Origin: Natronosalvus caseinilyticus | GTDB lineage: Archaea; Halobacteriota; Halobacteria; Halobacteriales; Natrialbaceae | Length of the DNA: 64,000 bases | Assembly (NCBI RefSeq): GCF_017357105.1 | Contig: NZ_CP071596.1 | Coordinates: 2,294,001 to 2,358,000 of the forward strand | Direction of reading: 5' to 3' | The notes under the pieces: generated by a model | The model's database searches: none | Seen by the model: the letters and a program-made list of their open reading frames with translations, nothing else | What the model was told of the DNA's origin: nothing | In this document: piece after piece, positions 26,544-34,926 of the stretch | How positions within the stretch are numbered: position 1 is the first letter of the stretch | Layout: every line of letters begins with the position of its first letter | Made by a program: the position numbers and the translations under genes

Positions 26544-27506
26544 ATGAGAGCTTGTATCGCGGGGGCGGGATTCATGGCTCGAACCCACGCGGCGGAGTAC
26601 GCCCAGATGGACGTCGAGATCGTCGGTGTCGCCTCGCCGAGCGGCCCCGACGAGTTCGTCGCGGAGTTCGGCTTCGAGGCTGAGACTTTCACGGACGTCG
26701 CGACGATGCTCGAGGAGACGAACCCCGATTACGTCGACATCTGTACCCCGACACACACCCACGTGGAACTGGTTCGGACGGCCGCCGCCGCCGGCGTCGA
26801 CGTCTTCCTCGAGAAACCGATCGCCAGCACCCTCTCGGAGGCACACGAGATCGACGAGATCGTCGCCGACGCCGAGTTGACGTTCATGCTCGGCCACGTC
26901 GCCCGCTTCTTCCCGAACTACCGACACGCTCGCGACCTCGAGGTCGGAAACGAGGGCGTCGCTCGCGCTCGGCGACTCTCGCCGTTCCCGGACTGGGGCT
27001 CTGATAACTGGTTCGCCGACCGCGAGAAGAGCGGCGGCATCTTCGTCGACCTGGCGATCCACGATCTCGACTACCTCCGGTGGTGCTGGGGCGACGTCGA
27101 GCGGGTGTTCGCCCGCCGCCACCGCGACGACGAGTCCGAACACGGGTTCGTCACCCTTCGCTTCGAGAACGGTGCCGTCGGCTACGTCGAGTCCTCGTGG
27201 GCCCAACCCGACTCGCGGCCGTTTACCGTCGAGCTCGAATTCGCTGGCGACGACGGCCTGGTCGAGTTCTCGAGTGCCGAGGAGTCAGCCTACGCCGAGT
27301 GGACCGACGGCGACGTGACCGTCGAGAGCCCGCTCGCGAAGAACGGCTATCGGCGGGAACTCGAGCACTTCGTCTCCTGTCTCGACGACGGTTCGGACCC
27401 CGAGGTCGGCGCTTCGGAGGGGATCGAAGCGCTTCGTCTCGCGCTCGCCGCCGAGCGCTCGGCCGACCGCGGTGTCCCCGTCGCACCCGAGGAGGTGGCG
27501 AAATGA
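26544..27506 (+). CDS. Gfo/Idh/MocA oxidoreductase, pair A first member
   Basis: A 320-aa NAD(P)-dependent oxidoreductase. The Rossmann loop is CIAGAGFMARTHAAEYA (canonical GxGxxA), followed by ASPSGPDEFVAEF, CTPTHTHVELV and VDVFLEKPIASTLSE with the EKP motif. The C-terminal catalytic segment SGGIFVDLAIHDLDYLRW keeps both Asp and His. The protein ends VAPEEVAK, and its stop overlaps the ATG of the next gene in ATGA. It is closely similar in motifs, length and ending to the product encoded at 31.6-32.6 kb on the other strand. Substrates are probably sugars or sugar acids. Confidence 0.92.
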   Translation: MRACIAGAGFMARTHAAEYAQMDVEIVGVASPSGPDEFVAEFGFEAETFTDVATMLEETNPDYVDICTPTHTHVELVRTAAAAGVDVFLEKPIASTLSEAHEIDEIVADAELTFMLGHVARFFPNYRHARDLEVGNEGVARARRLSPFPDWGSDNWFADREKSGGIFVDLAIHDLDYLRWCWGDVERVFARRHRDDESEHGFVTLRFENGAVGYVESSWAQPDSRPFTVELEFAGDDGLVEFSSAEESAYAEWTDGDVTVESPLAKNGYRRELEHFVSCLDDGSDPEVGASEGIEALRLALAAERSADRGVPVAPEEVAK

Positions 27507-28501
27507 GCGACCCCATCGCGATGGGTATCCTGTCGACCGCTCACGTCCACACGGACGCTTACGCCGGTGAACTCGCCGACCGCGAGGACGTCGACTTCGT
27601 CGGCGTTACGGACGGGGATTCAGACCGCGGCCAGGAAACGGCCGAACGCCATGGCACCGAGTACGTCGCCGACGCCGACGCACTCCTCGAGCAGATCGAC
27701 GCCGCGGTGATCTGTGCACCAAACGCCGCCCACCGCGAGTGGTTCGAGCGGGCGGCCGCCACCGGCGTCCACGTCCTCTGTGAGAAGCCGCTCGCACCGA
27801 CTCTCGAGGACGCACGGGTGATCGTCGACGTCTGGCAAGAGTCGGGTATCCGCGCCGGTATCACCATGCCGCTTCGGTTCTGCGGCCCGGCCCAGCGGGC
27901 GAAGGAGACCCTCGACGCCGGCGAGGTCGGTGACCTCCTCGCCATCTCCGGAACGAACCGCGGGCAGATGCCCGGGGGCTGGTTCGTCGATCCCGAAGCC
28001 GCTGGCGGCGGTGCCGTGATGGACCACTCGGTTCACATCGTCGACCTCGTCTATCACCTCACGGGCCAGGCAGTCGCAGAGGTGTACGCCGAGGTCGACA
28101 CGCGGTTTCACGACATCCCGGTCGACGACGTCAACGTCCTCTCGATGGAGCTGGCGGACGGAACGCCGTTCTTCCTCGACGGGTCGTGGAGCAAGCCTGA
28201 CGCCTGGCACACGTGGGGCGACGCGACCCTCGAACTGACCGGCACCGACGCCACGGTCGGCCTCGACTACACAGATCAATCGCTCGTCCACACCGTCGAG
28301 TCCGGTTCGGACGCGGGCGTTCACACGGCGTTCTACGGCACGAACGCGAACGCGGGCCTCATCGAGGACTTCGTGAGCAGCGTTCGGGCAGATCGAGAGC
28401 CGGAGATTACCCCGGACGAGGGCCTGCTGGCCGTCGCTGTCGTCGAAGCGGCCTACGAATCAGCCGAGACGGGCGAGCCGATCGAGGTCGCGTTCGACTG
28501 A
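27503..28501 (+). CDS. Gfo/Idh/MocA oxidoreductase, pair A second member (STAHVH subgroup)
   Basis: A 332-aa protein. Instead of GxGxxG the first loop reads MGILSTAHVHTDAYAGEL, a variant found in a distinct Gfo/Idh subgroup with His-rich loops. CAPNAAHREWFERA and GVHVLCEKPLAPTLED follow, and the catalytic segment GGGAVMDHSVHIVDLVYH retains Asp and His. The ATG overlaps the upstream stop (ATGA) and is preceded by GGAGGTG, so the two proteins are likely made in equal amounts. The homologue on the opposite strand is at 30.6-31.6 kb. A common two-component enzyme or two sequential steps are both possible. Confidence 0.92.
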   Translation: MSDPIAMGILSTAHVHTDAYAGELADREDVDFVGVTDGDSDRGQETAERHGTEYVADADALLEQIDAAVICAPNAAHREWFERAAATGVHVLCEKPLAPTLEDARVIVDVWQESGIRAGITMPLRFCGPAQRAKETLDAGEVGDLLAISGTNRGQMPGGWFVDPEAAGGGAVMDHSVHIVDLVYHLTGQAVAEVYAEVDTRFHDIPVDDVNVLSMELADGTPFFLDGSWSKPDAWHTWGDATLELTGTDATVGLDYTDQSLVHTVESGSDAGVHTAFYGTNANAGLIEDFVSSVRADREPEITPDEGLLAVAVVEAAYESAETGEPIEVAFD

Positions 28502-28567
28502 CCCCCGAATCCGTCGCGGGATTCAGGTAATCCCCGATCTCGAGGCCGTGATTCTGCCCGTCCTCCG

Positions 28568-29398
28568 TCACGCGCTCGGTGGGCCGTCCCACTCTTCCCC
28601 GTTGTCTCGAGGCGCGTACTTGAGCACCTCGCGGGCGTGGTCGATGTCGAACCAGCGTCGATCGTTGTCGCTGACGCCGTAGAAGACGTCGAATTCGACG
28701 TGGTCGTCCTGGAGCATTCGATCGATCATGTGCCCGCAGTCCCGGCGGGAGAACCACGTTGCCTTGAGGCGGGCGACCTGTCGATCGTACGCCTCGCTGT
28801 CGCGTTCCCAGCGTCCGTCGTCGACGCCACGCTCCGCTGAGGCGTAGGGGTGGTCCTCCCCGGCCGGCCTGACGCTAGCTATCCGAAGCGCGTAACACCG
28901 CTTCGGGTACGTCTTCGTCTCGACGAAAAACCGCGCGTCGTGCTCGCCGAAGAGCTTCGAAACGCCGTAGGTCGAGTCCGGGCGAACGGGAGACCGGTGA
29001 TCGACGGTAAGGTCGAATTCGGGTTCGTAGAGGTCCGGTGAGAACTCCCGCTCGTACAGTCCGACGACGTGGTTCGTCGAGCCGAAGATCACCGATTCGA
29101 CCTCGGCGTCGGCTGCCGCCCGGAGGACGTTTCTCGTCCCGCGGACGTTGACTCGGAGGATGTCCTCCCAGGACTCGTCGACGAATCCGGGTGCGTAGAC
29201 GGCCATGTGAACGACGGCATCGATGCCGTCGAAGGCGGGTCGAATCTGCTCGTAGTCGGCGACGTCCGCGACGACGGTCTCCCGATTCGGATGCGACTCG
29301 ATGTCGAGTTCCGTGAACGAATACTCGTCGCGATCGCCGAGTGCCTCGACGATCGCGGTCCCGACGATTCCGTTCGCCCCGGTGATCAGCACGTCCAT
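28568..29398 (-). CDS. NAD-dependent epimerase/dehydratase (uronate dehydrogenase- or GalE-like)
   Basis: A 276-aa extended SDR protein. MDVLITGANGIVGTAIVEAL is the GxxGxxG cofactor loop, VVADVADYEQI follows the second strand, VIFGSTNHVVGLYE holds the catalytic Ser/Thr region and STYGVSKLFGEHDARFF the YxxxK pair. CYALRIASVRPAG and the short C-terminus resemble uronate dehydrogenases and small UDP-sugar-independent epimerases. A uronate-oxidising role would suit the locus, but remains inference. The start at 29398 has a GTTATATTG box 21-29 nt upstream. It is the last gene of a run of four genes transcribed leftwards from 32.6 kb. Confidence 0.85.
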   Translation of the reverse strand: MDVLITGANGIVGTAIVEALGDRDEYSFTELDIESHPNRETVVADVADYEQIRPAFDGIDAVVHMAVYAPGFVDESWEDILRVNVRGTRNVLRAAADAEVESVIFGSTNHVVGLYEREFSPDLYEPEFDLTVDHRSPVRPDSTYGVSKLFGEHDARFFVETKTYPKRCYALRIASVRPAGEDHPYASAERGVDDGRWERDSEAYDRQVARLKATWFSRRDCGHMIDRMLQDDHVEFDVFYGVSDNDRRWFDIDHAREVLKYAPRDNGEEWDGPPSA

Positions 29399-29418
29399 GG
29401 TCGCCAATGTACGAGCGT

Positions 29419-29427
29419 CAATATAAC
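29419..29427 (-). promoter_or_regulatory. TATA-like box of the epimerase gene
   Basis: GTTATATTG on the reverse strand is centred about 25 nt before the ATG at 29398, giving this gene its own leaderless promoter inside the leftward gene run. Confidence 0.45.
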
Positions 29428-29586
29428 GGTGAGGCTTCGGTATCGCGTTCCCCATTCTTCTCGTGTTCCCTGTTCTGGTTCACCGTTCCTCGGTCAAGCA
29501 CTCGCAAGAAATCGCCATCGGGGCGTTTTCCGACCGCTAGTCGAGTCACCGCCCGTTCGAAGAGGAAGCGCCTGCGGACGGTTCGA

Positions 29587-30591
29587 TCACTCGGTGAGAC
29601 GCACCGCCCGACCGCTCTCGCTGGACCGGTAGATCGCGTCGATCACGCGCTGGACGACGAGCGCTTCCTCGACCGTCTCCGCAGGCGGCTCGCGGGTGCC
29701 GGCGACGGCCTCGAGGAACGCCCGATCCTCCGCGAGGTGCATGTCGTTGGCCTCGACGGCGAGGGTATCGACGTCGGCGTCGGCATCGGCGCTCACGAAC
29801 GCGAGATCGGACTCGCTCACCTTGAACGACGCGCCTCCCTCGCTCCCTCGCACGACGCACGACCGCGAGGGGGCGGCCGTGCCGTGCCAGGACGTTTCGA
29901 CGGAAATCGTCTGTCCGTCGGCACACCGGAGCAAGGCGGTCGCGGAGTCGTCGACGTCGTACTCGCCGAACTCGGAGCGCGCCCGTCCGCTCACCTCGAC
30001 GACGGTCGGGTAGTCGAGCAGGTACAGCGCGAGGTCGATGATGTGAACGCCCAGATCCATCAACACGCCGCCACCGGCCAGCCCCTCGTCGGTGAACCAG
30101 CCCCGACCGCCGCCGGGAACGCCGCCCCGCCGGAGGTAATCGACACTCACGTGCGAGAGCGAGCCGAACGATCCCTCGTCCCGAAGCTCGATCGCTCGTT
30201 GCGTCAGGCTCGAGAACCGCATCGTGAACCCGACCGTACAGAACCCGTCGGCCGCTCGGGCGGCCGCTGCGATCCGTTCGGCGCTCTCGACGGAGTGCGC
30301 CAGTGGCTTCTCGAGGAGGACATCTACGCCCGCCTCGAGCGCATCGACGGCGATCTCCTCGTGGATGCGGTTTGGAACGCCGACGATCACCGCGTCAACG
30401 CCGGACTCGAGCAGTTCGTGGTGATCGCGGTAGGCCGGGGCGTCGAATTCGTCCGTGAACGACGCTCGCGCGTCCTCGTCTAGGTCCGCGCCGACGAGTT
30501 CGGCGCCGAGGTCGTCGATTCGCGTCGCGTGAATTCGCCCGATGGTTCCCAGTCCGACGATGCCGACGCGGACTGACCTGTCTTCAGTCAT
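29587..30591 (-). CDS. Gfo/Idh/MocA oxidoreductase (canonical)
   Basis: A 334-aa oxidoreductase with every family motif intact: GIVGLGTIGRIHATRI, VGVPNRIHEEIA, GVDVLLEKPLAHSVES and the catalytic GGGVLMDLGVHIIDLALYLL. It ends in the usual short helix (YRSSESGRAVRL). It lies between the epimerase gene and cassette B but does not belong to the duplicated pair. ATG 30591 is about 27 nt from a TTTTTATACC box, so this is the preferred start; another in-frame ATG lies four codons upstream at 30603. The reaction is NAD(P)-linked oxidation of a sugar, sugar acid or cyclitol, not further specified. Confidence 0.92.
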   Translation of the reverse strand: MTEDRSVRVGIVGLGTIGRIHATRIDDLGAELVGADLDEDARASFTDEFDAPAYRDHHELLESGVDAVIVGVPNRIHEEIAVDALEAGVDVLLEKPLAHSVESAERIAAAARAADGFCTVGFTMRFSSLTQRAIELRDEGSFGSLSHVSVDYLRRGGVPGGGRGWFTDEGLAGGGVLMDLGVHIIDLALYLLDYPTVVEVSGRARSEFGEYDVDDSATALLRCADGQTISVETSWHGTAAPSRSCVVRGSEGGASFKVSESDLAFVSADADADVDTLAVEANDMHLAEDRAFLEAVAGTREPPAETVEEALVVQRVIDAIYRSSESGRAVRLTE

Positions 30592-30612
30592 CGTCGAATC
30601 CATCACGCGGCC

Positions 30613-30623
30613 GGTATAAAAAT
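30613..30623 (-). promoter_or_regulatory. TATA-like box of the canonical oxidoreductase gene
   Basis: ATTTTTATACC on the reverse strand, about 27 nt upstream of the ATG at 30591. It is located in the 50-bp gap after cassette B. Confidence 0.5.
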
Positions 30624-30641
30624 GTGCCCGCTCGGTCCGCG

Positions 30642-31637
30642 TCAGTCTCGGTACTCGATTGCCACTGGCTCGCCGCGCTCGTCTGACTCGTAGGCTGCGA
30701 GCACGACCGCGGTTTCGCGAAGTCCGTCCTCGGCGGTGACTAGGGGCGGTCGATCGTTCTCCACCGCGTCGACGAAGTCCTGAAGCAACCCGTCGTCCGG
30801 GATCGAACCCCAGTAGACGCCGTCGATGCCTTCGCCCTCGCGGGTGCGCTTGAGCGTCTGGTCGAAGACGTCGATCGCGAGTTCGCCGTCGGTGCCGATC
30901 AGGTTCAGCGTCGCATCGCCCCAGTAGTCCCAGTCGTCGGGCCGGTCCCAGGATCCGTCGAGGGTGAAGATGCTCCCGTCCGAGAGCGCCATCGAGAGCA
31001 CGTTGATGTCCTCGACTTCGACGCCGTCGTGCATCGTCGAAAACTCCGCGTTGACCTCGACGACCTCCTCGCCGGTGATCCAGCGCACGAGGTCGACGAT
31101 GTGGACGGTGTGGTCCATCGCCGCGCCGCCGCCAGCGTGTTTGGGACTGGCCGACCACCCCGTCAGGTGGCGGTCGCGCAGCCACGCTCGGTTCGTGCCG
31201 ACCGCGACCCGAAGGTCACCGATCTCGCCCGCTTCGTAGGCTTCCTTCGCCCGCTTCGCGGGAACGCTGAACGGCAATGGCATACAGACGCCCAGGCGGA
31301 CGCCCGCGTCGTCGCAGGCGTCGACGACTGCGCGCGCGTCCTCGAGAGTCGTCGCGAGGGGCTTCTCACAGAGGACGTGGACGCCGGCGGCGGCCGCCCG
31401 TTCGACCCACTGACGCCGGGTCACGTTCGTCGAACAGACGATGGCCGCGTCCACCGACGAGAGCAACGCTGCAGGCTCGAGGAACTCGACGTCGAATCGA
31501 CCCGCCGCCTCGCGACCGCGTTCGACGTCGTCGTCGGTCACCCCGACGAACTCGACGTCCGCCCGGGCGTTCAGTCGAGACCCGAATCCGTTCGTGTGGA
31601 CGTGCGCGGTCGACAGGATACCCATACGGAGCGTCAT
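30642..31637 (-). CDS. Gfo/Idh/MocA oxidoreductase, pair B second member (STAHVH subgroup)
   Basis: A 331-aa homologue of the protein at 27.5-28.5 kb. It has the same non-canonical loop MGILSTAHVHTNGFGSRL, the same VHVLCEKPLATTLED, and a catalytic segment GGGAAMDHTVHIVDLVRW with Asp and His. Its ATG at 31637 overlaps the preceding stop (ATGA) and is preceded by GAGGTGA. The protein ends SDERGEPVAIEYRD, matching SAETGEPIEVAFD of the pair A homologue. It is presumably produced together with its canonical partner encoded upstream. Confidence 0.92.
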   Translation of the reverse strand: MTLRMGILSTAHVHTNGFGSRLNARADVEFVGVTDDDVERGREAAGRFDVEFLEPAALLSSVDAAIVCSTNVTRRQWVERAAAAGVHVLCEKPLATTLEDARAVVDACDDAGVRLGVCMPLPFSVPAKRAKEAYEAGEIGDLRVAVGTNRAWLRDRHLTGWSASPKHAGGGAAMDHTVHIVDLVRWITGEEVVEVNAEFSTMHDGVEVEDINVLSMALSDGSIFTLDGSWDRPDDWDYWGDATLNLIGTDGELAIDVFDQTLKRTREGEGIDGVYWGSIPDDGLLQDFVDAVENDRPPLVTAEDGLRETAVVLAAYESDERGEPVAIEYRD

Positions 31638-32626
31638 GCCGTCACCTCGTCGGGCGCGACGCGCCGTCCAGTGTTGGCAGACTCGATCGCCGCGAGCGCG
31701 ATTCGGAGCGCTTCCAGTCCATCGCGGCCCGTAATCGGCGGCTCCGAACCCGAGCGCACGCAGTCGACGAACGCCTCTAGCTCGAGTCGATAGGGGTCCT
31801 TCTCGAGCGGTTCGTCGATCGGATCCCGCTGCGGTTCACCGGCGTCGGTCGTGCTGTAGACGTCGATCGGCGACACTTCCTCGCTGTCGTACTCGAGCAG
31901 GCCCTCGTCGCCGGAGAGCTCGAATCGGGTGACGAACGGGAGGTCGGGCCGATTGGGCCAGCGTGCGTCGACGTGACCGACCGCGCCGCTTTCGAAGCGG
32001 AGCGTGGCGAGTGCGTACTCGTGGTCGTCCCACTGCTTGCGTCGAGCGAAGACGCGTTCGACCGGGCCGAGTGTCCACCGGAGGAAGTCGAAGTCGTGGA
32101 TCGCCAGATCCAGGAGGACCCCGCCGCTCTTCTCGTCGTCCACGAACCAGTCGTTCTTCTCCGCGAACGGAGACTGGCGGAACAGACGGGCGTTTCCAGG
32201 GGTGCCGATGTCGCCTTCCTGGATCCGCTCTCGTGCTTTCGCGTACTCGGGGAAGAACCGGAGCGTGTGGCCCGGCATGAACGTCACGCCCGCCTCGCCG
32301 GCCGCGTCCACCATCGCCGTCGCGTCGGCTATCGTTCGCTCGAGTGGCTTCTCACAGAGGACGTCCAGGCCGCGGTCGACCGCAGGGACGACCAGCTCAC
32401 GGTGGGTGTGCGTCGGCGTGCAGACGTCGATCGCGTCGAGGGATTCCGCGTCGTACATCTCGACGGCGTCGTCGTAGGGTGTCGCGCCGTCGGTGTACTC
32501 GACGACGAACTCGTTCGGGCCGCTCGGCGACGCGACGGCCACGACGTCGACTCCATCCAGCTCGGCGTACCGCAGCGCATGGACCGTCGCCATGAAGCCG
32601 CGGCCCAGAATTCCGATCCGTACCAT
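31634..32626 (-). CDS. Gfo/Idh/MocA oxidoreductase, pair B first member
   Basis: A 330-aa homologue of the protein at 26.5-27.5 kb, sharing the loop GILGRGFMATVHALRYA, the phrase VAVASPSGPNEFVVEY, CTPTHTHRELV, LDVLCEKPLERTIAD, and the catalytic segment SGGVLLDLAIHDFDFLRW. The C-terminus VAPDEVTA parallels VAPEEVAK of the pair A protein, showing that even the gene junction is conserved. ATG 32626 is the chosen start; a GTG lies one codon before it. A reverse-strand TACTTATCG near 32653-32661 is a likely promoter. It heads a leftward run of four genes. Confidence 0.92.
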   Translation of the reverse strand: MVRIGILGRGFMATVHALRYAELDGVDVVAVASPSGPNEFVVEYTDGATPYDDAVEMYDAESLDAIDVCTPTHTHRELVVPAVDRGLDVLCEKPLERTIADATAMVDAAGEAGVTFMPGHTLRFFPEYAKARERIQEGDIGTPGNARLFRQSPFAEKNDWFVDDEKSGGVLLDLAIHDFDFLRWTLGPVERVFARRKQWDDHEYALATLRFESGAVGHVDARWPNRPDLPFVTRFELSGDEGLLEYDSEEVSPIDVYSTTDAGEPQRDPIDEPLEKDPYRLELEAFVDCVRSGSEPPITGRDGLEALRIALAAIESANTGRRVAPDEVTA

Positions 32627-32852
32627 CACTCGAGGCGTACAGGGAGGGGCACGATAAGTATTGTGTCAATCGCTGCCGCGGGTTGCGGTCTCGCATCGTC
32701 GCCTCTGTGCTCGTCTCTGTACATCCATTTGAGGCGAGAGCGCTCGAATCGACCGGAACTCGAGCGCGCTCACAGTGCGTAACGCATCCGATTGCTTCTA
32801 ATTAACCTATTTATTTCTTTTCCTATAAGACACATCCTCCGAAGGAAATCCA

Positions 32853-32859
32853 TTTATAA
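32853..32859 (+). promoter_or_regulatory. TATA box of beta-helix gene 1 of the tandem pair
   Basis: TTTATAA begins 34 nt upstream of the ATG at 32887. The same heptamer occurs at exactly the same distance before the tandem paralogue, and a short ATGRGTGTTG word follows both. Confidence 0.6.
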
Positions 32860-32886
32860 CCCTCATGGGTGTTGCCACCAGTGCGA

Positions 32887-34503
32887 ATGGCTACCAATAG
32901 ACAAGATAGCGACTCGTTGGAGTCGACCGACTCGACAGGCGAAACGGCGGATCGAGTACCAGCGGGCGAGCGAGACGACGGAACAGTCACTCGACGGGCG
33001 GCGATGGCGCTGGCGGGCGTCACCGGTGCGGGTCTGCTAGGTGGCGCTGTCGGGCAGGTCGGTGCTACCAGCAACCCGCGACCTCGTCGGTGGGAACAGG
33101 ACGTCGATGCACAGGGACACACCCTGAGCGATCTCGGCGCCCTCGAGATGGCCGGGTCCGAACCCATCACCGACTTCGCAGGTGAGGATCTCTCCATCGA
33201 GGATGGCGTATTGAGTATTGCAGGTGACAGTGATCTGGTCAACAACGTCCGCTACGTCGACGTCACGGAAGGGGCCACGGCCGTCCAAGAGGCCGTCGAC
33301 GATGCCGATGCCGAGGGCCACAACAAAGTCGTCGTCTACGGCGACGAGGGCGAGTGGAATAGGACGGTGCACTTACCGAGCGAGTTCACCCTCGAGATCC
33401 TCGACGGCGTCACTATCACGTCCACGATGGACGCAAGCGACGCAGAAACGTTCGAAGTCGGCGACGGCACTACGGCTGCTGCCCTGATCACGAACGCGGA
33501 CCACGAGAACGGCAACGACAACGTCGTCGTCCGTGGCGGGCACGTCGACTTCTCCGGCGCGTCCACCGGGGGAGCAGTCTGGGCACCCGTCTGGTTACAC
33601 GACTGTGAGGACAGTCTGTTCGACTCGATCCGAGTCGAGAACGCGTCCGGCAGAGGCGGGGTGATGTTTTCTGACTGTCGGAACTCAATGATGATCGATT
33701 GCACCGCCCGGAACATCGGTTACGACGGGATTGCCCTCACTCTCGACTGTCGAGGGTGTGACGTCGTCCGGTGTAAGGCATCCGAGTGTGGTGGCCCCGG
33801 TATACAAGCGGCGACGTTTGGCCGGGGAGCCGGCGCTCCCCGAGGCATCACGTTCACTAACTGTCGCACCGACGAGATGATCGCCGTCCACGGCTACGAG
33901 GTCGCGGGCGGTGCGAGGAACATCGCCATTCAGGGGTGTACTGCTCGTCGGCTTGGAATCATCGGCGAGGTCAGAGACTTCCGGATCTCGGACTGCGACG
34001 TCGACGCAGTCGCCCTCTCGGCACTGGACGAAACGATCAGAAACGGTCGGATCGACTCCGTGACGATGGGCGAACGCGTCGTCGACCCGTTTTCACAGGC
34101 GGCGACGATCCTCTGGGCGTGGGAAGGACTCATCGAGAACGTTAGCTTCAGTAACTGCACTGCCCACACTGACGGCCACATCGAGCGGTTCGTCGAAACC
34201 CGATTGCTGTCCGAAGAGGCGACGGCCCGGTACGTCGACTACACGAACTGTGCGTTCGATAGCGACGGAGCGGAGGTCTCGCAATTCGTTCAACACACGC
34301 CCGATGGAGAGGCCGGTTACCAAGAATCTGTCGGCGAACTCTCGAACGTCCGCATTCAGAACTGCAAGATCTGGAACGTCGACTACGCCATCGAAGGTGC
34401 TGTCGACGGCCTTCGAGTCCGCGGCACGGAACTCCACGAGGTCGGCGATCTCCACGATGGCGACGTTACGGATCTGGAAACCCACCAGAACGACTGGTGG
34501 TGA
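32887..34503 (+). CDS. Tat-exported right-handed beta-helix protein, tandem copy 1
   Basis: A 538-aa secreted protein. A Ser/Asp/Glu-rich leader precedes VTRRAAMALAGVTGAGLLGG (RR at 36-37). The module RRWEQDVDAQGHTLSDLGALEMAGSEPITDFAGEDLSIEDGVL follows, then a parallel beta-helix whose coils repeat a hydrophobic-x-Asn/Asp/Gly-Cys pattern (FSDCRNS, FTNCRTD, IQGCTAR, ISDCDVD, FSNCTAH, YTNCAFD, IQNCKIW). The protein ends TDLETHQNDWW. Polysaccharide lyase, sugar-binding or cell-surface roles are possible. The neighbouring gene at 34.9 kb is a close paralogue, nearly identical in DNA over the shared module. Confidence 0.87.
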   Translation: MATNRQDSDSLESTDSTGETADRVPAGERDDGTVTRRAAMALAGVTGAGLLGGAVGQVGATSNPRPRRWEQDVDAQGHTLSDLGALEMAGSEPITDFAGEDLSIEDGVLSIAGDSDLVNNVRYVDVTEGATAVQEAVDDADAEGHNKVVVYGDEGEWNRTVHLPSEFTLEILDGVTITSTMDASDAETFEVGDGTTAAALITNADHENGNDNVVVRGGHVDFSGASTGGAVWAPVWLHDCEDSLFDSIRVENASGRGGVMFSDCRNSMMIDCTARNIGYDGIALTLDCRGCDVVRCKASECGGPGIQAATFGRGAGAPRGITFTNCRTDEMIAVHGYEVAGGARNIAIQGCTARRLGIIGEVRDFRISDCDVDAVALSALDETIRNGRIDSVTMGERVVDPFSQAATILWAWEGLIENVSFSNCTAHTDGHIERFVETRLLSEEATARYVDYTNCAFDSDGAEVSQFVQHTPDGEAGYQESVGELSNVRIQNCKIWNVDYAIEGAVDGLRVRGTELHEVGDLHDGDVTDLETHQNDWW

Positions 34504-34926
34504 CGACATCGCGGACGGGACGACTACCGAACGCCGCGAAATCGGAATTCGATCCGAACCGGATCGAGTCGTAGCGGCCACCGATATAGGTACTGACTCG
34601 AGTCGACCGGTACTGCTCGTTCGACGGCGTAACGGCCAGTACCGGCACGTCCTCGCTATCGCATCACAGGACGAAACACACGTCGCTATCCGTGAGGTCC
34701 GGTGTAGCTGTGCTTCATGGCCGACTGAAGTAACTGCTATACGTTCCATCACGCGAAGCCTAGCGAGATTGAGAGCGGAATGCAAACATTGTGATCACCA
34801 GTGGGGATTGCACGTATGCAAAGATGATATTCATCCACTCATTCGTATATTTATAACTTCTCCTTCCAGACTTATTGTCCTGGTTATCATACTTTATAAA
34901 TGCTATGAGTGTTGGTGACCGTGGGT
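34504..34926. other. Intergenic region between tandem beta-helix genes
   Basis: No gene is seen. The last about 130 bp are AT-rich and contain the TTTATAA box at 34893. Confidence 0.45.
34893..34899 (+). promoter_or_regulatory. TATA box of beta-helix gene 2 of the tandem pair
   Basis: TTTATAA begins 34 nt before the ATG at 34927, the same element and spacing as in copy 1, indicating that the promoter was duplicated along with the gene. Confidence 0.6.

Noticed and set aside
29587-31185. A 532-codon version of the canonical oxidoreductase gene
   Set aside because: The first about 200 codons overlap the upstream oxidoreductase gene in another frame and are Arg-rich; the true start is at 30591, supported by a TATA box.
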